NCBI GenBank assembly: GCA_019419585.1
Contig: DXZQ01000019.1
Coordinates: forward strand, 1 to 47,725
Length of the DNA: 47,725 nt
Origin: Collinsella sp.
GTDB taxonomy: Bacteria > Actinomycetota > Coriobacteriia > Coriobacteriales > Coriobacteriaceae
Direction of reading: 5' to 3'
Below are positions 7,395-15,149 of the stretch, in pieces. The translations under genes and the position numbers were made by a program. Numbering within the stretch: the stretch's first letter is position 1; each line of letters starts with the position of its first letter. The notes beneath the pieces were generated by a model that was not told the DNA's origin, searched no databases, and saw only the letters and a list, made by a program, of their open reading frames with translations.

Positions 7395-10109
7395 CTACTC
7401 GGTACGGGCAACCTGGTCGATACGATAACCCTCGATCTGGTCGCCGGGCTTGATGTCCTGGAAGTTCTCCAGGCCAATGCCGCCCTCGGAACCGCTCTTG
7501 AGGCTCTTGGCCTCGTCCTTGTAGTGACGCATCGAGGCGATCTTGCCGTTGAAGACCACGATGCCGTCGCGCACCAGACGCACGGAATCGGTCGCGGCGA
7601 TCTCGCCCTCTTCGACGCGGACACCGGCGGCGATACCGACTTTAGGCACCTTGAAGGTGTCCAGGACGGTCGCGGTACCCGTGGAGACCTCGACCTCGGT
7701 GGGCTTGAGCATGCCGATACGGGCAGCGTCGAGCTCCTCGAGGCACTTGTAGATGACGTCGTAGCAACGGATCTCGACGCCCTCGCGCTCGGCGGCGGAA
7801 CGCGCCTTACCGTCGGGGCGGACACCAAAGCCGATGATGATGGCGTTGGAGGCGTCGGCCAGGACGACGTCGGTCTCGTTGATGGCACCAACGGCGGAGT
7901 GGATCGTGTTGATGCGAACCTCGGACTGATCCATCTTGTCGAGCGAGTCCTGAAGGGCCTCGATGGAACCCTGGACGTCGGCCTTGATGATCAGGTTGAG
8001 CTCCTTGACCTCGGCGTCGGCAATGGTCTCGAAGAGGTTCTCGAGCGTGACGTGCTTGACGCGGCTCTGCTCCTCGATACGGGCCTTGAGCGAACGCTCG
8101 TCCGCAAGGGCACGAGCCTCGCGCTCGTCCTCGAACACGCGGAACTCGTCACCGGCGTTGGGTACGGACTGCAGACCCAGGATCTCGACGGCGTCGGAGG
8201 GACCGGCCTCGGTGACGGCGCGGCCCTTGGGGTCGAGCATGGCGCGGACGCGGCCGTAGGTGAGGCCGGCGACCAGCGTATCGCCCACGTGCAGGGTACC
8301 GCGGGTCACGAGCACGGTAGCGACCGAGCCGCGGCCCTTGTCGAGCTTGGCCTCGAGGACGTTGCCGGAGGCAAAGGTGTCCGGGTTGGCCTTGAGCTCG
8401 AGCACGTCGGCCTGGAGCAGCACGGTCTCGAGCAGATCGTCGATACCGATCTTCTGCTTGGCCGAAATGTTGACGAACATGTTCTGTCCGCCCCACTCCT
8501 CGGGGATGACACCGTACTCGGTGAGCTCCTGGCGCACGCGGTCGGGGTTGGCACCCGGCTTATCGATCTTGTTGACGGCGACGACGATGGGTACGCCGGC
8601 GGCCTTGGCATGGTTGATCGACTCGACGGTCTGGGGCATGACGCCGTCGTCGGCGGCCACGATCAGAATGACGATGTCGGTCACCTTGGCACCACGGGCA
8701 CGCATGGCCGTAAAGGTGGCGTGGCCCGGGGTATCGATGAAGGTGATCTTGCGGTCGTTGATCATGACCTGCGAAGCGCCGATGGCCTGCGTGATGCCGC
8801 CCGCCTCGCCGGCAGCGACGCCGGTGTGACGGATAGCGTCGAGCAGCGACGTCTTGCCGTGGTCGACGTGGCCCATGACGGTGACGACCGGGGCGCGCGG
8901 CTTAAGGTCGGCGGGATCGTCGTAGAACGAGAAGGTGTTCTCCTCCTCGGGGGTGATGATCTTGATCTGTCGGCCCAGGTCGTCGGCAACGAGCTCGACG
9001 AGGTCGTCGGACATGGACTGCGTCATGGTGAGCGGCGTGCCCAGCAGGAACAGGCGCTTGATGATGTCGTTGGCCGGAACGTCGAGCGCCTCGGCGAGCT
9101 CCTGGACGGTAACGCCCTGGGAGACCTTGATGGCGTCGAGCTCCTCGGGGTTCACGCCCTGGGCCAGCGCCTCCTCTATCTTGCGCTCCTCCTGAGCCTT
9201 GGCAGCCTCGCGCTCGCGCTTCTCCTTGCGCTTCTTGCGGCGACCGGTGGACTCGCGAGAGGCCTCCTCGACGGCAGCACGAGCCTCCTCGAGTACCTTC
9301 TCGCGGCTATACTCCTCGGCCTCGCGAGCCATGCGGCTATAGTGGTCCTCTTCGTTGTTGTGACCGCCCTTGCGCTTCTTGCCCTTGCCCTGCTTATCGG
9401 GGTTGGGGAAGTCCATGCCGGCAGCGACGTTGTTGCTGGCGTTGGTGCGATGGCTGTGCGGACGGCTCTCGGAGGCGTTGCGCTCGGAGTTGTTGTCGGA
9501 GGCGTTGCGATCGTTACGACGGCCACCGCGGCGGTCGTTGTTGCCGCCACGACGGTTACCGCGCTCAGCGGCGCGCTCGGCCTTGGCCTTGTCCTCGGCG
9601 TCCTTCTTCTCCTTGAGCACGGTCTCCTGTGCGGCGATCTGGTCGAGCAGCGAACGGAAGCGCGAACCGGAGTCGGAAGCGGGAACGGCGCGGCGCTGGG
9701 CCTCGCGGGCAGCCTCCTCCTTCTCGCGGGCAAGGCGCTCCTGCTCGGCCTTCTTCTTGGCCTCAGCCTCGGCACGGGCGGCCTCCTCGGCAGCCTGAGC
9801 TGCGGCAAACTGGCGGCGCTCCTCCTCGCGTGCCTTCTCGGCAGCGATGCGCTCGCGCTCGGCCTCGGCGGCGCGTGCGGCCTCCTCGGCGGCAGCTGCC
9901 TGCTCCTCGGCCTTCTTGGCGGCCTCGACTTCCTGAGCGCGGGCCTCGATCACCGAGGCGAGTTGTTTGCGGACCATGGCGACATAGGCGTCCTCCAGAG
10001 TGGAGGAAGCGGACTTAGCGGGAATCTTCATATCGGCGAGATGACCCATCAGTTCCTTGGAGGTCATGCCGAACTCTTTGGCCAGGGTGGACACACGGAC
10101 TTTTGCCAT
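7395..10109 (-). CDS. infB: Translation initiation factor IF-2
   Basis: GTPase that delivers initiator tRNA to the 30S subunit. It begins with an IF2N domain (1-50), then a long Ala/Glu/Arg coiled-coil-like stretch (about 55-180), a low-complexity Arg/Asn/Gly region (about 183-250), a second IF2N-like domain (about 325-385), and the G domain with G1 GHVDHGKT (413-420), G3 DTPGH and G4 NKID. Beta-barrel domains II to IV follow. 904 aa is typical for actinobacterial IF-2. The repetitive N-terminus yields long open frames on the opposite strand that are not genes. It follows nusA by 91 nt. Confidence 0.97.
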   Translation of the reverse strand: MAKVRVSTLAKEFGMTSKELMGHLADMKIPAKSASSTLEDAYVAMVRKQLASVIEARAQEVEAAKKAEEQAAAAEEAARAAEAERERIAAEKAREEERRQFAAAQAAEEAARAEAEAKKKAEQERLAREKEEAAREAQRRAVPASDSGSRFRSLLDQIAAQETVLKEKKDAEDKAKAERAAERGNRRGGNNDRRGGRRNDRNASDNNSERNASESRPHSHRTNASNNVAAGMDFPNPDKQGKGKKRKGGHNNEEDHYSRMAREAEEYSREKVLEEARAAVEEASRESTGRRKKRKEKREREAAKAQEERKIEEALAQGVNPEELDAIKVSQGVTVQELAEALDVPANDIIKRLFLLGTPLTMTQSMSDDLVELVADDLGRQIKIITPEEENTFSFYDDPADLKPRAPVVTVMGHVDHGKTSLLDAIRHTGVAAGEAGGITQAIGASQVMINDRKITFIDTPGHATFTAMRARGAKVTDIVILIVAADDGVMPQTVESINHAKAAGVPIVVAVNKIDKPGANPDRVRQELTEYGVIPEEWGGQNMFVNISAKQKIGIDDLLETVLLQADVLELKANPDTFASGNVLEAKLDKGRGSVATVLVTRGTLHVGDTLVAGLTYGRVRAMLDPKGRAVTEAGPSDAVEILGLQSVPNAGDEFRVFEDEREARALADERSLKARIEEQSRVKHVTLENLFETIADAEVKELNLIIKADVQGSIEALQDSLDKMDQSEVRINTIHSAVGAINETDVVLADASNAIIIGFGVRPDGKARSAAEREGVEIRCYDVIYKCLEELDAARIGMLKPTEVEVSTGTATVLDTFKVPKVGIAAGVRVEEGEIAATDSVRLVRDGIVVFNGKIASMRHYKDEAKSLKSGSEGGIGLENFQDIKPGDQIEGYRIDQVARTE

Positions 10110-10130
10110 ATGACTTCACCTACCCTTTCT

Positions 10131-10191
10131 GGCACCTTGGGTGCCTAGAGACTGAACGAGCGTGAGAGACGCGCCGGGACCTGCCCGGCGC
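10131..10191 (-). promoter_or_regulatory. Two small hairpins between nusA and infB
   Basis: GCGCCGGG (10171-10178) pairs with CCCGGCGC (10184-10191), and GGCACC-ttg-GGTGCC (10131-10145) forms a second palindrome just ahead of the infB ribosome-binding site. Neither is followed by a U tract. They may be RNA-processing or translation-modulating structures inside the operon. Confidence 0.4.
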
Positions 10192-10200
10192 GACCGCGCG

Positions 10201-11448
10201 CTAGATCAGGTCCTCCGCATCATCGAAGGCGTCGGTGTCGTGGACACCGCAGAAACGGGAGCCGGGACGAGCCTGGTTGCGGCACTGGACGCCGTCCTCG
10301 GACACGTACTCGCAGCGACGGACGTCCTCGTCCTCCTCGTCACCGATCAGGTCGGCGGCGGGCTCCTCGTGAACGGGAACGTTCTTGAGGATGTCGGCGG
10401 CAAGCGTCTCGGACTTGATGTCGATGTGCCAGCCGGTCAGGCGCGCGGCGAGGCGGGCGTTCTGGCCCTCCTTGCCGATGGCGAGGGACAGCTGGTCGTC
10501 GGGCACGATGACGCCGGCGTAGGCCTTCTCCTCGTCGATGAGGACGCGGGTGACCTTGGCAGGCGACAGGGCGTTGGCGACGTAGACGGCAGGATCGGCA
10601 TCCCACAGGATGACGTCGACGCGCTCGCCACGGAGCTCGCCCACGACAGCGCGAACACGGCTGCCCTTGGGGCCGACGCAGGCGCCCACGGGATCCAGAC
10701 GGTCGTCGAGCGAGTGGACGGCTACCTTGGAACGCTGGCCGGGCTCGCGGGCGATCGACTTGATCTGGACGGTGCCCTCATAGATCTCGGGCACCTCCTG
10801 CTCAAACAGACGACGCATGAGCTCGGGGTGGGTGCGGGAGATGACAATCGGCGGACGGCTGTGCTCGCCGCGAACCGGTTGCAGGTTGGAGTTGGGGTCG
10901 CGTACGTCGATGATCACGGCCTTGATGTGCTGGTTGTGCAGGTAGCGCTCGCCCATCGGGCGCTCGTTGCGCTCGTTCTCGTAACGGCGCTGGTCGAAGT
11001 GCGGCAGCTCGGCCTCGACGCCCTCGCGGATCTTGACGATCGTGAAGTCGGGCGTGGACTGCAGCACGGTGCCGCTGATGAGGTCACCGATGCGGCCGGA
11101 GAACTCCTCGTAGATCTGCTCGCGGGCGGAGTTGCGCACGATGGCGTTGATCTCGGCCTTGGCGTGCTGGGCGGCGATGCGGCTCGTGTTCTTGGGGGTG
11201 ACGTCGATCTCCTCGAACTCGGTGAAGTTGCCCTCCTCGTCCATGGAATCGTCGATCGGCTCCAGGCGGTAGACGTAGATCTTGCCGGTGGTGCGGTCGA
11301 TGGTCACCTTGGCGCCCCACTCAAGATGCAGGATCTCGGCATAGCTCTTGGCGAGCGACTGCTCCAGGCGGTCGATCAGGTAGAGCTGGTCGATGTGCTT
11401 CTCCTGGCAAAGCTCCATCAGGGCGGACATCATGTCGGATGCTGCCAT
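10201..11448 (-). CDS. nusA: Transcription termination/antitermination factor NusA with a C-terminal zinc-finger-like tail
   Basis: Binds RNA polymerase and modulates pausing, termination and antitermination. The order is N-terminal polymerase-binding domain, S1 domain (GDLISGTV...), and two KH domains marked by GACVGPKGSRVRAVVGELRGE and SLAIGKEGQNARLAARLTGW. After the KH core there is no acidic-repeat domain. A short acidic linker leads to Cys379-x9-Cys389-x10-Cys400-x2-His403, a likely zinc-binding knuckle. This tail is unusual for NusA. The gene starts 1 nt after rimP, with AAGGAAAG formed by the rimP 3' end. No separate ylxR gene lies between nusA and infB, where many bacteria have one. 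Confidence 0.95.
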   Translation of the reverse strand: MAASDMMSALMELCQEKHIDQLYLIDRLEQSLAKSYAEILHLEWGAKVTIDRTTGKIYVYRLEPIDDSMDEEGNFTEFEEIDVTPKNTSRIAAQHAKAEINAIVRNSAREQIYEEFSGRIGDLISGTVLQSTPDFTIVKIREGVEAELPHFDQRRYENERNERPMGERYLHNQHIKAVIIDVRDPNSNLQPVRGEHSRPPIVISRTHPELMRRLFEQEVPEIYEGTVQIKSIAREPGQRSKVAVHSLDDRLDPVGACVGPKGSRVRAVVGELRGERVDVILWDADPAVYVANALSPAKVTRVLIDEEKAYAGVIVPDDQLSLAIGKEGQNARLAARLTGWHIDIKSETLAADILKNVPVHEEPAADLIGDEEDEDVRRCEYVSEDGVQCRNQARPGSRFCGVHDTDAFDDAEDLI

Positions 11449-11449
11449 C

Positions 11450-11944
11450 TTACTTTCCTTCCTTCGCGGGCTTGAAGTCGTAGGTGGGCTTCAACTTGCA
11501 CTTTTTAACATCAGAGAAATCGAGGGTAACGGACTCGCCGCCCTCGAGCTCAAGGGTCACGTTCGTCTCGGTGGCGGCGGCAATCTTGCCGGCGTACTTG
11601 CGACGGCCCTCGGTGGCGGTGGAGGTGAGCTCACAGTTTTCGCCCACAAAGCGGGCAAAGTCACTCGGGCGGCGCAGCGGGCGCGCCATACCCGGGCTCG
11701 ACACCTCGAGCGTATAGCTCGAAGAGATGGGGTCGAGCTCCTCAATTACATCGCCGACCCACTTGGTGTTGGCCGTGACGTCGTTGAGCGACAGGCTCTG
11801 ACCCTCGGCACCCTCGATACGCACGCGCACGCAGGGGGCCTTGGTGGCACCCACGAGCTCGACGTCGACGATGTCGACATCGTGCTGGGGGGCGACGGCC
11901 TCGAGCGCGTCGATGATCGCCTGCTCGGTCTTGGTCTTGACCAT
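11450..11944 (-). CDS. rimP: Ribosome maturation factor RimP
   Basis: Assists 30S assembly. The 164-aa product has the family N-terminal alpha/beta domain (VDIVDVELVG...LRVRIEG-like strands), the SSSYTLEVSSPGMARPL motif and a C-terminal SH3-like barrel. The start is fixed at the ATG at 11944 because GGAGGTG lies 5 nt upstream; a longer open frame upstream would run through the terminator-like leader hairpin and has no family similarity. It heads the rimP-nusA-infB-rbfA run. Confidence 0.93.
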   Translation of the reverse strand: MVKTKTEQAIIDALEAVAPQHDVDIVDVELVGATKAPCVRVRIEGAEGQSLSLNDVTANTKWVGDVIEELDPISSSYTLEVSSPGMARPLRRPSDFARFVGENCELTSTATEGRRKYAGKIAAATETNVTLELEGGESVTLDFSDVKKCKLKPTYDFKPAKEGK

Positions 11945-11964
11945 TGCGGCACCTCCATCCATAC

Positions 11965-11997
11965 AAAAAAGAAGCGGGGCCGAAACCCCACTTCTTT
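11965..11997 (-). terminator. Terminator-like hairpin in the rimP-nusA leader
   Basis: On the minus strand AAAGAAG-(A·C mismatch)-GGGG pairs with CCCC-CTTCTTT around a 6-nt loop and is followed at once by six U, ending 8 nt before the rimP Shine-Dalgarno. It lies downstream of the predicted promoter, so it can act as a leader attenuator for the whole operon. Confidence 0.65.
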
Positions 11998-12022
11998 CAA
12001 TTACAACTTCATTTGCAAGCAA

Positions 12023-12051
12023 ACTATAACAATAGCTGCGGAAACGTGCAA
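12023..12051 (-). promoter_or_regulatory. Predicted sigma-70 promoter of the rimP-nusA-infB operon
   Basis: Minus strand TTGCAC (12046-12051), 17-bp spacer, TATAGT (12023-12028). Transcription would start near 12015, giving a leader of about 70 nt that contains the terminator-like hairpin and the rimP ribosome-binding site. Confidence 0.6.
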
Positions 12052-12136
12052 GCACAGTACGAATCTGCAGGTCAGCGTGCGCACAGCTTCTCCACAAGAA
12101 TAGGACAATTGACCGCAGACATCAGGGCAGGTACAT

Positions 12137-12179
12137 GAAAAACGAGGGACGACCCAACCGGATCGCCCCTCGTCTTTTA
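12137..12179 (-). terminator. Intrinsic terminator of leuS
   Basis: ACGAGGG-a-CGA pairs with TCG-c-CCCTCGT (12142-12173) and is followed on the minus strand by five U, 24 nt after the leuS stop. Confidence 0.8.
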
Positions 12180-12202
12180 TGCGTCAGTTAAGCGCGCAAT
12201 GC

Positions 12203-14779
12203 TTACTTGACCACCAGGTTGACCAGCTTGCCGGGCACGCAGATGGCCTTGACGACCGTCTTGCCCTCAAGCCACTTGGCGACGGCTTCCTCGGCGGCAG
12301 CCTGCATATCCTCATTGGAGGCATCACGGGCGACGTCGACGCGGCCGCGGACCTTGCCGAGCACCTGCACGACGATCTGCACCGTGTCCTCGATGGACTC
12401 GGCCAGGTCGAACTCGGGCCAGGCGGCGGTGTAGGCGTTGCCCTCGCAGCCGAGTGCCTCGTGCCACAGCTCGTCGGCCCAGAACGGGCAGATGGGGGCG
12501 AGGACGCTCACGATATCCTTGGCCACGCCGTAGCACAGTGCCTTGTCGCGGGCGGTACCCTCGGTAGCGTTGAGGTAGGCGCTCGCCGCGTTGACGAGCT
12601 CCATGACGGCCGAGATCGCGGTGTTGAACTGGCCGCGATCGAAGTCCTCGGTGCACTTGGCGATAGTGCGGTGACGCTCGCGGTAGAGCTTCATCGCGGT
12701 CTCGTCGAGCGCGGACCTGTCGAAGGCCACGTTGGCGTCACCCGACTGGACGAGCTGCCACACGATACGCCAGGCGCGTTTAATGAAGCGGTTGGCGCCC
12801 TCAACGGCCTTGGGATCCCAGTCGAAGTCCTTCTCGGGCGGGGCGATAAACAGGATCGCCAGACGCATGGTGTCGGCGCCGTAGGGCTCGATGACCGAGC
12901 TCGGGGGCACGACGTTGCCCTTGGACTTGGACATGGTGTCGCCGTTTTCGTCCTTGACCATGCCCTGGCACAGCAGGTTGGTGAAGGGCTCGTCAACGCT
13001 CAGCAGGCCCAGGTCGCGCAGTGCCTTGGTAAAGAAGCGACTGTAGAGCAGGTGCAAAATGGCGTGCTCGATGCCGCCGATGTAGTTATCGACGGGCATC
13101 CAGCGATCGGCGGCCTCGCGGGAGAAGGGCAGCTCGGTGTTGTGCGGATCGGTATAGCGCAGGTAATACCAGCTGGAGCAGGTAAAGGTGTCCATGGTAT
13201 CGGTCTCGCGCTTGGCTGGGCGACCGCAGACCGGGCAGGTGGTCTCGTAGAACTCCTTGCACTCGGCGAGGGTCTCGCCGGCGCCCAAGTCCAGGTTCTC
13301 GGGCAGCGTCACCGGCAGCTGATCCTCGGGCACGGGCACGATGCCGCAGTGCTCGCAGTGAATGGCCGGGATGGGGTTGCCCCAATAACGCTGGCGGCTG
13401 ATGAGCCAGTCGCGCAGACGGAACTCGACCTTGCGACGGCCGCAGCCCATGGCCTCGAGGTCGGCCACGATGGCAGCCTCGCCCTCGGAGTGCTTGCCGC
13501 CGCGCATGCCGGTGTACTTGCCGGACTGGACGAGTGTGCCCTCAGCAGCGTGGGCGCAATCCCAGTCGACGGTCTCGGCATGGAAGGTATCGATGGTCTC
13601 ACCGCTGGCCTCGACGGCAGCGCGGTCGTCATCGTCCAGGATGATCGGCACGATGGGCAGGTCGTACTTACGGGCAAACTCAAAGTCGCGCTGGTCGCCG
13701 CAGGGAACGGCCATGACGGCGCCGGTGCCGTAGTCGGCAACGACATAATCGGCAACCCACACGGGGACCTTCTCGCCGTTGACGGGGTTCACCACGTAGC
13801 GACCGGTAAAGGCACCGTGCTTCTCGAGGGTGCCCTGGGCACGCTCGACCGCAGAGATATGCTTGGAGTCCTCGACGATCTTGGTGACGGCCTCCTCGTA
13901 CTCCGTGCCCTCGACGAGCTCGTGCAGGCGCGCGTACTCGGGAGCCAGGACAAAGAAGGAGACACCGAAGAGCGTGTCGGCACGCGTGGTGAAGACGGTG
14001 ATCTTACCCTCGTCGCCCTCGATGGGCTCGCCATCCTGGTCGCACAGGGTAAAGTCGACCTCGGCGCCCTCGGAGCGACCGATCCAGTTGGCCTGCATCT
14101 GCTTGACGCGCTCGGGCCAGCCGGGGAGCTTCTCCAAGTCGTCGAGCAGCTCCTGAGAGTACTCGGTAATCTTGTAGTACCACTGCTCAAGGTCGCGCTT
14201 CTCGGGCTCGGTGCCGCAGCGCCAGCACTTGCCCTCGGTAACCTGCTCGTTGGCCAGAACGGTCTTACAAGTGGGGCACCAGTTGACCGGGTTCTTCTTG
14301 CGATAGACCAGGCCCTTTTCCCACATCTTCTCAAAGATCCACTGACCCCAGCGGTAGTAGTCGGGGCTGCAAGTCTTGACCATGCGATCCAGATCGTAGG
14401 AGAAGCCCATGCGCTTCATCGTGGCGAGCGCCTGGTCCATGTTCTTATACGTCCAGGCGGCAGCCTGCGTGTTGTGCTTGATGGCGGCGTTCTCGGCAGG
14501 CAGGCCAAAGGCGTCAAAGCCGATGGGGTGCAGCACGTCGTAGCCGCGCATGCGGGCCTGACGGGCCATGGCATCGCCGATGGTATAGTTGCGCGCGTGG
14601 CCCATGTGCAGGTCGCCCGACGGATACGGGAACATCTCGAGCACATACTTCTTGGGCTTGCTCTCGTCGGTGTCGACGGCAAAGAGGTTGGAGTCCTCCC
14701 AGGCCTTCATCCACTTGGACTCAATGGCCTGCGCGTCGTAGGCAGGGATCTCGTCCTTATGATCTGTGCAATCGCACAT
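12203..14779 (-). CDS. leuS: Leucyl-tRNA synthetase
   Basis: Charges tRNA-Leu. Class I signatures are present: HMGH (58-61) within PYPSGDLHMGHARNY, and TMSKSKGN with the lysines after Met616. Between them lie the zinc-ribbon-like CPTCK...CWRCG segment, the CP1 editing domain and the WYYLRY..P region. The C-terminal anticodon-binding domain ends in VPGKLVNLVVK. 858 aa is normal for the bacterial enzyme. It is monocistronic, with a terminator after it and a striking leader hairpin before it. Its start is followed by a short Cys/Asp-rich N-terminus (MCDCTDHKDE). Confidence 0.97.
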   Translation of the reverse strand: MCDCTDHKDEIPAYDAQAIESKWMKAWEDSNLFAVDTDESKPKKYVLEMFPYPSGDLHMGHARNYTIGDAMARQARMRGYDVLHPIGFDAFGLPAENAAIKHNTQAAAWTYKNMDQALATMKRMGFSYDLDRMVKTCSPDYYRWGQWIFEKMWEKGLVYRKKNPVNWCPTCKTVLANEQVTEGKCWRCGTEPEKRDLEQWYYKITEYSQELLDDLEKLPGWPERVKQMQANWIGRSEGAEVDFTLCDQDGEPIEGDEGKITVFTTRADTLFGVSFFVLAPEYARLHELVEGTEYEEAVTKIVEDSKHISAVERAQGTLEKHGAFTGRYVVNPVNGEKVPVWVADYVVADYGTGAVMAVPCGDQRDFEFARKYDLPIVPIILDDDDRAAVEASGETIDTFHAETVDWDCAHAAEGTLVQSGKYTGMRGGKHSEGEAAIVADLEAMGCGRRKVEFRLRDWLISRQRYWGNPIPAIHCEHCGIVPVPEDQLPVTLPENLDLGAGETLAECKEFYETTCPVCGRPAKRETDTMDTFTCSSWYYLRYTDPHNTELPFSREAADRWMPVDNYIGGIEHAILHLLYSRFFTKALRDLGLLSVDEPFTNLLCQGMVKDENGDTMSKSKGNVVPPSSVIEPYGADTMRLAILFIAPPEKDFDWDPKAVEGANRFIKRAWRIVWQLVQSGDANVAFDRSALDETAMKLYRERHRTIAKCTEDFDRGQFNTAISAVMELVNAASAYLNATEGTARDKALCYGVAKDIVSVLAPICPFWADELWHEALGCEGNAYTAAWPEFDLAESIEDTVQIVVQVLGKVRGRVDVARDASNEDMQAAAEEAVAKWLEGKTVVKAICVPGKLVNLVVK

Positions 14780-14794
14780 ATCAGCTCCTTTAAT

Positions 14795-14925
14795 CTTAGC
14801 TGGGGTCGGGCGGCTTGGCTTTATTCGCTACTGCGGACAGTCCTGCGCAAGACGAAGAGCACATTAAGTGCTCTTCTTTGCGTGCGGAACTTGTAGCGAA
14901 CAAAGCCAAGCCGCCCGACCCTAAG
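14795..14925. repeat. Large nested inverted repeat in the leuS 5' leader
   Basis: Outer arms 14804-14831 and 14893-14920 pair over 27 bp with a single A/C mismatch (19 bp then 8 bp); CTTAG/CTAAG extends the stem beyond a bulge. Inside, GAAGAGCAC (14854-14862) pairs with GTGCTCTTC (14868-14876), itself flanked by CGCAA/TTGCG. The element ends about 15 nt before the leuS start, so it is probably transcribed. It is either a leader-RNA regulator or a palindromic mobile element. Confidence 0.75.
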
Positions 14926-14955
14926 GTTAACTTGACTGATGATAGCAAATACGAC

Positions 14956-14990
14956 AAGCGAGATGCCTGCGACTTGCGGGCATCTCGCTT
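14956..14990. terminator. Hairpin between guaB and leuS
   Basis: AAGCGAGATGCC (14956-14967) and GGCATCTCGCTT (14979-14990) form a perfect 12-bp stem. It is downstream of guaB on the minus strand but lacks a clear U tract there, so termination is probable rather than certain. Confidence 0.5.
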
Positions 14991-15068
14991 TATCTAAATA
15001 ACGTGGTTGGGAATCAACCTTTGTCTGAAACTCGTTCTAGCACGAACGGGTTTTCCAGGTGCCGCAGA

Positions 15069-15127
15069 TTGCCGTGAAAGAGGAGCGCCGCGTACTTAAG
15101 TACGCAAGCGACGGTTTGAACGGCAAG
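15069..15127. repeat. Dispersed palindromic element, copy A
   Basis: The stretch from ttgccgt to acggcaa contains gaaagaggagcg, the inner palindrome gcgtacttaagtacgc, and agcgacggtttga. A second copy with the same layout is at 22749-22805. Both sit just beyond the 3' end of a minus-strand gene. The outer arms in copy A extend to ccaggtgccgca/tgcggtgcctgg. Confidence 0.7.
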
Positions 15128-15149
15128 GTGCGGTGCCTGGGAAAGCCGC

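Noticed and set aside
7524..10148. Very long plus-strand open frame opposite infB, and similar ones opposite nusA, leuS and dnaG
   Set aside because: These follow from GC-rich codon bias of the real minus-strand genes; the products are Leu/Gly/Val/Asp-rich with no domain signature or ribosome-binding site.
11945..12097. N-terminal extension of RimP
   Set aside because: It would span the promoter -10 and the terminator-like hairpin and has no family similarity; the ATG at 11944 has a strong GGAGGTG.
14780..14940. T-box riboswitch before leuS
   Set aside because: No T-box core or antiterminator consensus and no Specifier-loop layout could be found; the structure is a simple nested hairpin.
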